Source: CALRGE01 sp964365765
GTDB taxonomy: Bacteria; Patescibacteriota; Gracilibacteria; UBA1369; 2-02-FULL-48-14
Reading direction: 5' to 3'
NCBI GenBank assembly: GCA_964365765.1
Contig: CAYIRB010000024.1
Span: 1-13,385, forward strand
Length of the DNA stretch: 13,385 bases
This document shows positions 1 through 6,747 of this stretch, piece by piece. Under the pieces are notes generated by a model. The model saw only the letters and a program-made list of their open reading frames with translations. It was not told where the DNA came from and searched no databases. Both the position numbers and the translations under genes were made by a program. Numbering within the stretch: the stretch's first letter is position 1; the number at the start of each line of letters is the position of its first letter.

Positions 1-138
1 ATATTCAGGTTGAGAGAGCTGGAAGAATTCAGCTATCTGGAATTGGGAGAAGAACTCGGCATTCCGCAGGGTACGGTCATGTCGCGAATGCACAGAGCGA
101 GAAGGGAGTTTGCGGAAACATTGGCTAAAAACAAATGA
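1..138 (+). CDS. RNA polymerase sigma factor, sigma-70/ECF type, C-terminal end (5' partial)
   Basis: Frame 1 is open from the window edge to TGA at 136-138 and encodes 45 residues. They read as sigma region 4: a first helix (RLRELEEFSYLELGEELG), a turn (IPQGTV) and a recognition helix rich in basic residues (MSRMHRARREF). This helix-turn-helix binds the -35 element in sigma-70 factors, and the 'GIPxGTVxSRxHRARxxF' pattern is typical of ECF-like sigma factors. The 5' part lies outside the window, so region 2, any anti-sigma link and the subgroup cannot be judged. The stop overlaps the holA start as ATGA (135-138), which suggests co-transcription and translational coupling. A LuxR-type helix-turn-helix is less likely because of the SRxHRARxxF ending. 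Confidence 0.82.
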   Translation: MFRLRELEEFSYLELGEELGIPQGTVMSRMHRARREFAETLAKNK

Positions 139-1067
139 AAAAAGAAAATTTAATCTTCATGTACGGCGAAGACAGCTTTTCACTCCTGAACGAATTGGCG
201 AGATGGAAAAGCGCCTTTCTTGAAAAACACGGCGACCTCAATCTTCAAGAAATTTCGGGCGAAGATATAGAACCGGACGAGCTTCGTTCAAGCCTGACAT
301 CCATTCCGATGCTGGGGGAAAAACGCCTGATCATCTTGAAGGACGCGCTGAGTAAAGCCGAACTGAAAGACGCGATTGAAGAGATTCCCGATTTCACGGT
401 TTTGGTGGTAGCCGAAACAAGCCCGCCGGACAAAAGAACATCATTTTTCAAGCACCTTTCGACACACGCAACCGTGCGACTTTTCCTGCAACCCAAGGGC
501 TCGCAACTGAAGGCTTGGATACTGCGCCGCGTCTCAATGCACGGAGGGCAAATGGACGACTCCGCGGCCGCTTACTTGCCAAATCTCCTGGGGGAAAATC
601 TCTGGTCATTGGAAAACGAAATCCAAAAACTCATTCTCTATGCCCGCGGCAAAAGTATAAACGTTGAAATCATAGACGAACTCGTCAGCGGAAACACTCA
701 GGAATCCATATTCAAAATGACCGACGAGCTCGCGCAAAAAAACACTCCGGCCGTTTTGAAACTCATCCGCCAACTTGAACAACAGGGGGAAGATCCGGGT
801 TATATTTTCGCAATGATAGCGAGACAATTCCGTCTGATGCTTGAAATAAAATCTCTTCTCGACGACCGCTATACCCCGCAAATGATAGCGACTCGGATGG
901 GAATCCACCCTTTTGTAGCGAACACCGCGGCACGGCAGTGCCGCAACTTTACCCACGGCGAACTTAAAAAAACTCTCGCCTCTCTTCTGGAAATCGACCG
1001 CAAACTCAAAACCGGCAACTTGAGCCACTACATGCTCGCGATTGAGGAAACTTTGCTTCAGTTCTAG
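135..1067 (+). CDS. holA: DNA polymerase III subunit delta (HolA)
   Basis: This 310-aa protein matches the delta subunit of the clamp loader, which opens the beta sliding clamp during replication. The N-terminus has the characteristic start 'ENLIFMYGEDSFSLLNEL' (degenerate AAA+ domain I). It is followed by 'LTSIPMLGEKRLIILKDA', a hydrophobic strand with 'LVVAETSPPDKRTSFFKHL', then 'LKAWILRRV' and the helical lid and collar regions, with 'IARQFRLMLEIKSLL' and the C-terminal 'HYMLAIEETLLQF'. The length is close to the usual 320-340 aa. The start is fixed by the ATGA overlap with the sigma factor stop; no Shine-Dalgarno is visible, consistent with coupling. A strong hairpin follows the stop by about 5 bp. 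Assignment rests on overall pattern, since delta proteins are poorly conserved. Confidence 0.9.
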   Translation: MKKENLIFMYGEDSFSLLNELARWKSAFLEKHGDLNLQEISGEDIEPDELRSSLTSIPMLGEKRLIILKDALSKAELKDAIEEIPDFTVLVVAETSPPDKRTSFFKHLSTHATVRLFLQPKGSQLKAWILRRVSMHGGQMDDSAAAYLPNLLGENLWSLENEIQKLILYARGKSINVEIIDELVSGNTQESIFKMTDELAQKNTPAVLKLIRQLEQQGEDPGYIFAMIARQFRLMLEIKSLLDDRYTPQMIATRMGIHPFVANTAARQCRNFTHGELKKTLASLLEIDRKLKTGNLSHYMLAIEETLLQF

Positions 1068-1072
1068 ACTGC

Positions 1073-1096
1073 AAAGGGCCCCTTGCGGGGCCCTTT
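1073..1096. terminator. Bidirectional intrinsic terminator between holA and glnA
   Basis: The sequence forms a perfect 10-bp stem, AAAGGGCCCC / GGGGCCCTTT, with a 4-nt loop (TTGC). It sits in the 35-bp gap between the convergent stops of holA (1067) and glnA (1103). The A/T edges of the stem give a short T tract on both strands, so it can serve both genes. It is the only convincing intrinsic terminator in the window. Confidence 0.85.
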
Positions 1097-1102
1097 CGTC
1101 AA

Positions 1103-2530
1103 TTACATATCCAAATACCTGTCCAACTCCCACTTGCTCACATAGGTTCTGTAAGAATCCCATTCGGCCATCTTCGCGTCATAGAAGTGAGTGAAAAAAT
1201 GTTCGCCCATCGCCGCTCTCAGGACTTCATCATCACGGAATGCGTCAATCGCTTCTTTCAAATTGGAAGCCACCGAAGTCACCTTCTTCTTCTTCATTTC
1301 CTTTGGCGTCAATTCCCAGATATTGTCTTCAATCGGAGCCGGAGCAACCATACCTTTCTTGATGCCGTCCAAGCCTGCCGCGAGCATAATCGCGAAAGTC
1401 AGATATGGGTTTGCGGCCGGATCCGGACATCGCAACTCGCATCTGGTGGCTTTTGGAGCCGTGTGCGGAGTCACTCTGGGAATACGAATCAAAGCCGATC
1501 TGTTTCTTTGTCCCCAAGCAACGTTCACTGGAGCTTCGTAGCCAACTACAAGTCGTTTGTAGGAATTGATTGTCGGATTCATAATCGCGTTCATCGCCTT
1601 GATGTGCTTCATTTGCCCGGCAATGAAACTTAAGGCGATCGAAGAAAGTCCGTACATCCCGTTCGCATCGTAAAACTTGTTTGCCCCGTCTTCAAGCCCC
1701 GCAAAGGACTGATGCACATGCATGCCGCTTCCGTTAATTCCAAAAATCGGCTTCGGCATAAAAGTCGCGCTTAAGCCCATTCTTTGAGCGATGGCCTTCA
1801 AAGTAAGTTTAAAGGAAACCGCGTTGTCGGCCGTGGCAAGCGCGTCGCCGTATCTGAAATCGATTTCATGCTGTCCCGCCGCGACCTCATGATGAAGGGC
1901 CTCAACGTCGATTCCCATTTGATCAAAAGCGAAACTCATCAAACGGCGAATTTCCAGCGCGATGTCTGTGGTCTGATCAAAATATCCGGCACCGTCGTGT
2001 GGATTCGCCCCGAAAGTCCCGTCTTCATTCTTCTTAAATAAAAAGAATTCCAATTCCGGCCCTGTATTGAATTGATAACCCAACTTTTTTACCTCCGCCA
2101 ACTGCCTTTTGAGAATCTGGCGCGGATCACCCTCAAAAGGCTGGCCGTCGGGCAAATAAACGTCGCAAATCAAACGAGCGGTCACGTCCTCTCCTCCCTT
2201 TGTCCAAGGAAGCACCGCGAAAGTATTAAGATCGGGCTTCAAATACATATCCGACTCGGTGATTCTTGTGAAACCTTCAACGGAAGACCCATCGAACCAA
2301 ACGTTGTTATCGATTCCCTCCTCAAGTTTGTGAACCGGAATCGTAACCGCCTTCAAAACTCCCAGTATGTCCGTAAATTGCATGTCCACAAACTGAACTC
2401 CGTGCTCTTTTGCCATGTCGAGCACCATTTGTTTGGTAACTCCGGATCGTGGAAATTTAACGTGCTCTCTACGTATCGCGCGAACGCCGCCGGAGGCGGC
2501 GCTTTGAACTGTCTGTGTCGCTACTGACAT
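1103..2530 (-). CDS. glnA: Type I glutamine synthetase
   Basis: This 475-aa enzyme makes glutamine from glutamate, ammonia and ATP. Family signatures in order: beta-grasp region 'VQFVDMQFTDILGVLK' (45-60), 'WFDGSSVEGFTRITESDMYLKPD' (78-100), metal and substrate residues in 'GPELEFFLF' (157-165) and 'HHEVAAGQHEIDF' (213-225), 'NGSGMHVHQS' (266-275), the flap region 'SYKRLVVGYEAPVNVAWGQRNRSALIRIP' (323-351) and 'ELRCPDPAANPYL' (365-377). It resembles the GSI-alpha group: the GSI-beta adenylylation loop (NLYDLPP) is replaced by 'NIWELTPKE' (403-411), with Trp where a Tyr would be. Arg89 aligns with the feedback-inhibition arginine R62 of Bacillus GlnA. There are about 25 extra N-terminal residues before 'SGVTKQMVLDMAKEHG', so the start could lie downstream, though the usual in-frame ATG there (Met35) looks too late. 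No Shine-Dalgarno is seen. It is divergent from a TrmB-type regulator, a possible controller. Confidence 0.96.
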   Translation of the reverse strand: MSVATQTVQSAASGGVRAIRREHVKFPRSGVTKQMVLDMAKEHGVQFVDMQFTDILGVLKAVTIPVHKLEEGIDNNVWFDGSSVEGFTRITESDMYLKPDLNTFAVLPWTKGGEDVTARLICDVYLPDGQPFEGDPRQILKRQLAEVKKLGYQFNTGPELEFFLFKKNEDGTFGANPHDGAGYFDQTTDIALEIRRLMSFAFDQMGIDVEALHHEVAAGQHEIDFRYGDALATADNAVSFKLTLKAIAQRMGLSATFMPKPIFGINGSGMHVHQSFAGLEDGANKFYDANGMYGLSSIALSFIAGQMKHIKAMNAIMNPTINSYKRLVVGYEAPVNVAWGQRNRSALIRIPRVTPHTAPKATRCELRCPDPAANPYLTFAIMLAAGLDGIKKGMVAPAPIEDNIWELTPKEMKKKKVTSVASNLKEAIDAFRDDEVLRAAMGEHFFTHFYDAKMAEWDSYRTYVSKWELDRYLDM

Positions 2531-2556
2531 ATGTTGGGGTTAGGAAATACAGTCCG

Positions 2557-2585
2557 GTTTTAAACCTCATTATTAAAAGCCGCAA
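2557..2585 (-). promoter_or_regulatory. Possible glnA promoter
   Basis: On the minus strand, TTGCGG (2585-2580) and TAAAAC (2562-2557) are separated by 17 bp. Each matches the sigma-70 consensus at 4 of 6 positions. The predicted start near 2550 would give a leader of about 20 nt without a Shine-Dalgarno, like other genes here. An imperfect inverted repeat (2590-2609; arms TGATTTT and AAAATGA) lies just upstream. The call is weak. Confidence 0.35.
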
Positions 2586-2637
2586 GCGCTGATTTTCGAG
2601 CAAAAATGAGCTGTAAAAAGCTTCCTACAAGCCTTCC

Positions 2638-2666
2638 TTGCCTAATAAATTCCGTGCCGCTATACT
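2638..2666 (+). promoter_or_regulatory. Promoter of the trmB-like gene
   Basis: TTGCCT (2638-2643) and TATACT (2661-2666) lie exactly 17 bp apart, a good sigma-70-type pair. The predicted start is near 2673, giving a leader of about 46 nt. The inverted repeat at 2674-2691 begins at this predicted start. Confidence 0.65.
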
Positions 2667-2673
2667 GATGCCG

Positions 2674-2691
2674 ATTTCGACCTGTCGGAAT
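2674..2691. promoter_or_regulatory. Candidate operator: 18-bp imperfect inverted repeat at the trmB start
   Basis: ATTTCGAC-CT-GTCGGAAT has 8-bp arms matching at 7 of 8 positions with a 2-bp centre. It starts about 8 bp after the -10 hexamer, over the predicted transcription start, where a bound repressor would block initiation. Similar partial sequences (ATTCCG near 2648 and TTTTCGA near 2594) occur elsewhere in the same intergenic region. Binding by the adjacent TrmB-like protein is inferred from position only. Confidence 0.4.
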
Positions 2692-2718
2692 TTTCTACAA
2701 CACAAATCGAATTGACAC

Positions 2719-3498
2719 ATGGAATTGATAGATGTTCTTATCGACTTGGGCCTTACGGACAAAGAATCCAAAGTCTATTTGGCCGCCCTTGAACTGGGAC
2801 ACTCACCCGCCTCCGAAATAGCTCTGCGCGCCAAGATCAACCGTGTTTCCGGCTATGACATTCTGGAAAAACTCATTAAGCGCGGTTACGTTTCGACCTA
2901 CATCCAAAACAAAATCAAATATTTCAACGCCATTGATCCGGACGAAATTCGAAACAGCTATCGCCAAAAATACATGAATCTCAAGGCCGCCCTACCCGAC
3001 CTCCGTCGACTTCATGGTAAAACTCCGCATCCGCGCGTGCGCTACTACGAAGGACTTGAAGCCATCAAGAAAATCTACGCCGACACGCTAACATCAAAGT
3101 CGGAAATTCTGAACTACGCGGACTCAAAGTCAATCCGCCAGTTCTGGCCGAGTTATGACGAAGAATACGTCGCAGGAAGAGTCAAAAAGAAAATCTACCT
3201 GCGCGGAATAGCTCCCCATGACACGCACGGCGAAATAGTCGTTTCGGAAAATCCGATACGCCACCGCGAAATTAGACTGGTGCCGCCGGGCGAATTTTCA
3301 TTCGCGAATGAAATCAATATCTACGACGACAAAGTTTCCATCATCTCATTCGGCAAAGACGCTCTTTTGGGAATGATCATCGAAAGCCCGGAGATCGCCA
3401 ACACTCAAAGAGCCATTTTCATGATGGCATGGGAATTCGCCGGCTTTAGCCTTACTCAAACACAGGGGTATTCCATCCCGAAAGTAAAGCGATTATGA
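2719..3498 (+). CDS. TrmB-family transcriptional regulator
   Basis: This 259-aa protein has an N-terminal winged helix-turn-helix (about residues 1-75). Its 'LIDLGLTDKESKVYLAALELGHSPASEIALRAKINRVSGYDILEKLIKRGYV' is the TrmB-type pattern ('LGLTxxEaxvYlaLlelG.sta.eia..agi.r...Y..l..L...G.v'), followed by the wing 'NKIKYFNAIDPDEI'. A helical linker (80-98) leads to a C-terminal domain starting 'RVRYYEGLEAIKKIYADTL' (107-124), which resembles the phospholipase-D-like C-terminal domain seen in many CPR and archaeal TrmB-like proteins; I see no HKD catalytic motif. The ligand is unknown. The start is the first Met of the HTH; no Shine-Dalgarno precedes it. The gene is divergent from glnA, so control of glnA or itself is plausible but unproven. 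Its last 43 bp overlap the end of the opposing 82-aa gene. Confidence 0.88.
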   Translation: MELIDVLIDLGLTDKESKVYLAALELGHSPASEIALRAKINRVSGYDILEKLIKRGYVSTYIQNKIKYFNAIDPDEIRNSYRQKYMNLKAALPDLRRLHGKTPHPRVRYYEGLEAIKKIYADTLTSKSEILNYADSKSIRQFWPSYDEEYVAGRVKKKIYLRGIAPHDTHGEIVVSENPIRHREIRLVPPGEFSFANEINIYDDKVSIISFGKDALLGMIIESPEIANTQRAIFMMAWEFAGFSLTQTQGYSIPKVKRL

Positions 3499-3704
3499 CT
3501 GCCCGAATGCACGACTTCCGAGCCGGTGGCAACCTTATAATCCACCGCGAAATGTTCCCTTAAAAGTTCGCCGACTCTAAAATTAACCAAAGCTCCGATC
3601 GCACTTGCGTCGTCTTCAAAATCACCGCTGTCGATAATAAGTGGCTCACCCTTCTCACCGTAGGGACTGTCCGTAATTTCCACCTGAAGTAAATAATTCG
3701 GCAT
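3456..3704 (-). CDS. Unrecognised small acidic protein (82 aa)
   Basis: I do not recognise this protein. It begins 'MPNYLLQVEITDSPYGEKGEPLIIDSGDFEDD' and continues with an amphipathic helix-like stretch 'ASAIGALVNFRVGELLREHFAVDYKV'. It has no membrane segment or signal peptide, is rich in acidic residues and looks like a small soluble alpha/beta domain. Support for a real gene comes from a balanced amino-acid composition and a good promoter ending 19 nt before the ATG. The region 3499-3704 is otherwise empty. The 3' end overlaps the end of the TrmB-like gene by 43 bp on the opposite strand. It shares a 104-bp divergent promoter region with efp. No Shine-Dalgarno is visible. A competing minus-strand frame (3560-3817) is Cys/Leu-rich, would begin inside efp and is less credible. 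Confidence 0.6.
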   Translation of the reverse strand: MPNYLLQVEITDSPYGEKGEPLIIDSGDFEDDASAIGALVNFRVGELLREHFAVDYKVATGSEVVHSGSHNRFTFGMEYPCV

Positions 3705-3723
3705 AAATGTAATTTAGTACGCG

Positions 3724-3752
3724 ATTCTAGTGCAAACAACAGCATTTTACAA
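3724..3752 (-). promoter_or_regulatory. Promoter of the 82-aa gene
   Basis: Read on the minus strand, TTGTAA (3752-3747) and TAGAAT (3729-3724) are 17 bp apart, matching the consensus at 4/6 and 5/6. The predicted start near 3717 leaves a leader of only about 13 nt before the ATG at 3704. Confidence 0.6.
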
Positions 3753-3759
3753 CAGCATT
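3736..3759. repeat. Tandem 11-bp direct repeat in the efp / 82-aa divergent promoter
   Basis: ACAACAGCATT occurs at 3736-3746 and again at 3749-3759, a 13-bp period. The second copy continues as CAACA-GCAT-TGTTG (3750-3763), an inverted repeat with perfect 5-bp arms whose right arm enters the -35 of the efp promoter. The first copy lies in the spacer of the opposite promoter. The layout suits a shared regulator site; no protein can be assigned. Confidence 0.6.
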
Positions 3760-3760
3760 G

Positions 3761-3788
3761 TTGACTATCGAGTAGAAAAACGTAGAAT
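3761..3788 (+). promoter_or_regulatory. Promoter of efp
   Basis: TTGACT (3761-3766) and TAGAAT (3783-3788) are 16 bp apart and each matches the sigma-70 consensus at 5 of 6 positions. The predicted start is near 3795, giving a leader of about 14 nt before the ATG at 3809. The only GGAG (3789-3792) lies before the predicted start and so cannot act as a ribosome binding site in that transcript. Confidence 0.7.
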
Positions 3789-3808
3789 GGAGCCGAAATA
3801 AGCAATTT

Positions 3809-4369
3809 ATGGCACAATCAATTACAGACTTGAAAGTGGGCCTGGTGATAAACCACTCGAACTCACCTTACGTTATAATTTCAAACTCGTTCATGAGAAC
3901 CGCGCAGAGAAAGCCGGTCATGCGCACAAAACTCAAGAACATTATCAACGGAAGCGTGATGGAAAAAACCTTCATCGCGGGCGAAGCTTTTGAAGTCGCC
4001 GATGTGGGACGTAAAAACGTCCAATTCCTATATAAAGACAATGAAAACGCGTACTTCATGGACAGCGAAAACTTCGAACAGTTCAGCTTCAAATTGGACA
4101 CTTTGGGCGACGCCGCCAATTACCTTCAGGACGGGAAAGAAATGACCGCCGTAATTTATGAAGAAAAACCAATCTCCATCATGCTTCCTCCAAAAGTCGA
4201 ACTGAAAGTTGTGGAAACCACTCCGGGTGTCCGCGGCGACCGCGCGCAAAGCGGCACCAAGCCCGCAACGGTTGAATCAGGAGCTGTGGTCAACGTGCCA
4301 CTGTTCATCAACGAAGGCGACATCATCCGCGTAAACACCGAAAGCGGAGAGTACGTGGAAAGGGCCTAA
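3809..4369 (+). CDS. efp: Elongation factor P
   Basis: This 186-aa protein is full length for EF-P, which binds between the P and E sites and relieves ribosome stalling at polyproline. The three beta-barrel domains are visible: the KOW-like domain I (1-63, with 'VGLVINHSNSPYVI' and 'RTKLKNIINGSVMEKTF'), domain II (about 66-127, with 'FLYKDNENAYFMDSENFEQF' and 'EKPISIMLPPKVELKVVETTPG') and domain III ending in the EF-P signature 'KPATVESGAVVNVPLFINEGDIIRVNTESGEYVERA'. The odd feature is the domain I loop that normally carries the modified Lys or Arg: 'FMRTAQRKPVMRTKLKN' (28-44) aligns without gaps to E. coli 'FVKPGKGQAFARVKLRR', placing Gln33 at the K34 position with Arg34-Lys35 next to it. 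No modification gene is nearby. It is convergent with the gatA-linked gene, 12 bp apart, with no hairpin between. Confidence 0.96.
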   Translation: MAQSITDLKVGLVINHSNSPYVIISNSFMRTAQRKPVMRTKLKNIINGSVMEKTFIAGEAFEVADVGRKNVQFLYKDNENAYFMDSENFEQFSFKLDTLGDAANYLQDGKEMTAVIYEEKPISIMLPPKVELKVVETTPGVRGDRAQSGTKPATVESGAVVNVPLFINEGDIIRVNTESGEYVERA

Positions 4370-4381
4370 TGCAGTCGACCT

Positions 4382-5284
4382 TTATCGCATCAAGAATTTA
4401 AACGATGCCAATATATCCTTGAGCACCGCATCGGAGCCTTTCTCTGTAGGGTAGTTGGTTTCGACCACCACGTAACTGTAATTTCCAATCGGCTGAGGCA
4501 AAGACAAATAATATCTGTTGCCGCCCTGCAGGTAAGTCTGAAAAGATGCGGAGACATCACCAATCATCGTTTGATCGAAAGAGCCATCCGGAAGCACGTC
4601 TGTCATATAAATCCAAACTGTTCCCGGAGCCTCGTCCGAAGAAGCATGCTCTTCCGACGTATCAACTTCTACCGGATCGAATGCCACCTCAATTATTTCG
4701 CTGTTAGGAATCGGCTGCGTGTAATAATTCATTTGCCAATCCACGGGATAATCAATTTGGAAGCCGAAATCGGAATTTTTATAGGTAAACCAACCCTCTA
4801 AGTATTTTTGAACAACCGCCTGCGCCGTATCCTCCAATTCCCCGACGACAATGTTATGTTTTTCCCCGTCGGTCAAAATTTCACGAATGGTTCCGGGCAA
4901 CTGATTGAACTGCTCTTTATACCTTGCATCCTCAAAGACCTCCCACTCAACACCGTCCACGAATTTCTTAAGGACTACCGGAACGACCGAAGCGGTTTTA
5001 ACTTCAAGTTCGTCCGCCATAGCGGTATAATCCACCTGGTAACGAAGTGTATAAATGGCCACACCGCCGGGCACATCTCGATAACCCAAAATTCCATATT
5101 CCGTGATGGAAATCACTCCTTCTTTCGCGTTTGAGATTTCAGTCTGCTCGTTCAAAATTCGAGTCAAATACATCAAATCATCGGATCCACCGATAGGTGC
5201 TCCTGTGTTAACCTGCACAAAATACAAATAAAAGGCCGCGAGTACGAGAAGGGTAAAAATTATGATGCGAAAAATATTTTTCAT
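4382..5284 (-). CDS. Membrane-anchored extracytoplasmic protein of unknown function, downstream of gatA
   Basis: The 300-aa product has one N-terminal membrane segment (about residues 4-23, 'IFRIIIFTLLVLAAFYLYFV') with Lys3 and Arg6, and no lipobox. The rest should lie outside the membrane. A first region (about 55-165) contains 'VISITEYGILGYRDVPGGVAIYTLRYQVDYTAM'. A second (about 167-300) starts 'YKNSDFGFQIDYPVDWQ' and ends 'YVVVETNYPTEKGSDAVLKDILASFKFL', which recalls PsbP/DUF1795-like folds common in secreted CPR proteins; that link is by pattern only. The frame is open back to an ATG at 5416, but the start at 5284 is preferred because it forms an ATGA overlap with the gatA stop and puts the membrane helix at the N-terminus. 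It is the last gene of the gatC-gatA transcript; a role in amidation is not implied. Confidence 0.8.
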   Translation of the reverse strand: MKNIFRIIIFTLLVLAAFYLYFVQVNTGAPIGGSDDLMYLTRILNEQTEISNAKEGVISITEYGILGYRDVPGGVAIYTLRYQVDYTAMADELEVKTASVVPVVLKKFVDGVEWEVFEDARYKEQFNQLPGTIREILTDGEKHNIVVGELEDTAQAVVQKYLEGWFTYKNSDFGFQIDYPVDWQMNYYTQPIPNSEIIEVAFDPVEVDTSEEHASSDEAPGTVWIYMTDVLPDGSFDQTMIGDVSASFQTYLQGGNRYYLSLPQPIGNYSYVVVETNYPTEKGSDAVLKDILASFKFLMR

Positions 5285-6747
5285 AATACAGGTCGTTTCT
5301 TCCCCCAATCCGTAACCTGTTCGTAAGCGGCAGCGGTCTGGAGCAAAAGCGATTCGCTCCACATGGGGCCGATTATCTGGAGGCCGATTGGAAGACCTTT
5401 TGAAGAGAATCCGCAAGGAATGGAAATTCCGGGAACTCCGGCCGCGCTGGGCGGAATTGTGAGGGCGTCCGCGAGATACATCGCAAGCGGGTTTGCCGCT
5501 TTCTCTCCAACCTTAAATGCGGGCGTGGGAGAGGTCGGAGCCATTAAAACGTCAACTTCCTTAAATGCGTTTTCAAAGTCGCGAATAATCAAAGTGCGAG
5601 CGCGCTGGGCCTGTTTGTAGTAAGCATCCGCGTAACCGGCTGAAAGTACGAAAGTCCCCACCATGATTCGACGTTTGATTTCACTTCCGAATCCTTCCCC
5701 GCGGCTTTTTTTGTAGTAGTCGATGAGGTCGGCGGCTTCTTCATCGGGCTTGTGACCGAATCGAATGCCATCATAACGCGCAAGATTGGTGGAAAGTTCT
5801 CCCGGCATTGTGACGTAGTAAACGGCGACGCCGTACTTGGTCATCGGCAAACTGATTTCCTTAACTTTCGCGCCCATTTTTTCATATTCTTTCACGGCCG
5901 CCATGACGGCGTCGCGAACTTCCTGTTCGACTCCTTCCGCAAAGTATTCTTTCGGGACACCGATTCGAAGACCCTTCACACCCTTCGAAAGATTCGCCGT
6001 GTAATCCGGAACGTCAACCTGAGGAGTCGTGGAATCGTATTTATCCGGACCCGCTATCGCATTCATAATAAGCGCGACATCTTGCGCCGTTCTTGCAAAA
6101 GGCCCGATTGTATCCCAGCTTGAAGCCATCGCCGTCACACCGAATCTGCTGACTCGCCCGTAAGTGACTTTCAATCCGACACAACCGGACAAAGCCGCCG
6201 GCTGGCGAATTGAACCGCCGGTATCCGTGCCCAAGGCGAAAAAACATTGTCCCGCCGCAACCGCGGAAGAACTTCCGCCGGAAGAACCGCCGGGCACATA
6301 GTCCGTATTCCACGGATTCAAACTCGGCCCGAATGCCGAAGTTTCGGTTGAAGCGCCGCATGCGAATTGATCAAGATTATTTTTCCCGAGTAAAACATAT
6401 CCCTCGTCCAAAAGTCGCTGAGTCGCGGTTGACTCGTAAGGAGGCACAAAATCCTCAAGCATTTTTGATGCACAAGTCGAACGAATTCCGCGGGTGTTAA
6501 ATAAATCTTTCATACCGGCCGGCACTCCCGTAAGGGCGCTGATTTTTTCACCTTTGGCAATCTTTTCATCGGCCAATGCCGCGCGCTCATAGGCGTGCGC
6601 TTCGGTCAAAGTCAAAAAATTATGGAGTTTTCCGTCGGTCGCTTTGATCCGCGCGTAACAAGCGTCCGTCAAATCCTTCGAACTGAATTTTTTCGATTTC
6701 AAACCCTCATGCGCCTCCGCGACAGTCAGCCAGTGCAAATCTTTCAT
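5281..6747 (-). CDS. gatA: Asp-tRNA(Asn)/Glu-tRNA(Gln) amidotransferase subunit A
   Basis: This 488-aa amidase-signature enzyme releases ammonia from glutamine for conversion of misacylated Glu-tRNA(Gln) or Asp-tRNA(Asn). The Ser-cisSer-Lys triad is intact: Lys80 in 'GVPAGMKDLFNTRG', cis-Ser155 in 'GGSSGGSSSAVAAG' (153-166) and Ser179 in 'DTGGSIRQPA' (175-184), one residue offset from the Staphylococcus GatA numbering (K79/S154/S178). Other family blocks are 'NNLDQFACGASTETSAFGPSLNPW', 'GRVSRFGVTAMASSWDTIGPFARTAQDVA', 'RRIMVGTFVLSAGYADAYYKQAQRAR' and 'VLMAPTSPTPAF'. 'NLDQFACG' is a mild variant of the usual 'NMDEFAMG'. Length is normal. The start overlaps the gatC stop as ATGA, and the stop overlaps the next gene the same way. 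The kinase/tRNA-binding partner gatB is not in the window. Confidence 0.97.
   Translation of the reverse strand: MKDLHWLTVAEAHEGLKSKKFSSKDLTDACYARIKATDGKLHNFLTLTEAHAYERAALADEKIAKGEKISALTGVPAGMKDLFNTRGIRSTCASKMLEDFVPPYESTATQRLLDEGYVLLGKNNLDQFACGASTETSAFGPSLNPWNTDYVPGGSSGGSSSAVAAGQCFFALGTDTGGSIRQPAALSGCVGLKVTYGRVSRFGVTAMASSWDTIGPFARTAQDVALIMNAIAGPDKYDSTTPQVDVPDYTANLSKGVKGLRIGVPKEYFAEGVEQEVRDAVMAAVKEYEKMGAKVKEISLPMTKYGVAVYYVTMPGELSTNLARYDGIRFGHKPDEEAADLIDYYKKSRGEGFGSEIKRRIMVGTFVLSAGYADAYYKQAQRARTLIIRDFENAFKEVDVLMAPTSPTPAFKVGEKAANPLAMYLADALTIPPSAAGVPGISIPCGFSSKGLPIGLQIIGPMWSESLLLQTAAAYEQVTDWGKKRPVL

Noticed and set aside
606..1163. Minus-strand open frame of 185 codons opposite holA
   Set aside because: It runs through the terminator hairpin into glnA and has no domain character; it mirrors the codon use of holA.
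3789..3792. GGAG as ribosome binding site of efp
   Set aside because: It is 16 nt from the ATG and upstream of the predicted transcription start.
3560..3817. Minus-strand frame of 85 codons across the efp promoter
   Set aside because: Cys/Leu-rich composition, starts inside efp and covers both divergent promoters; the 82-aa frame fits better.
5285..5416. Upstream extension of the gatA-linked membrane protein (44 more residues)
   Set aside because: It lies inside gatA, is Arg/Pro/Cys-rich with no domain character, and would bury the membrane helix; the ATG at 5284 forms an ATGA overlap.
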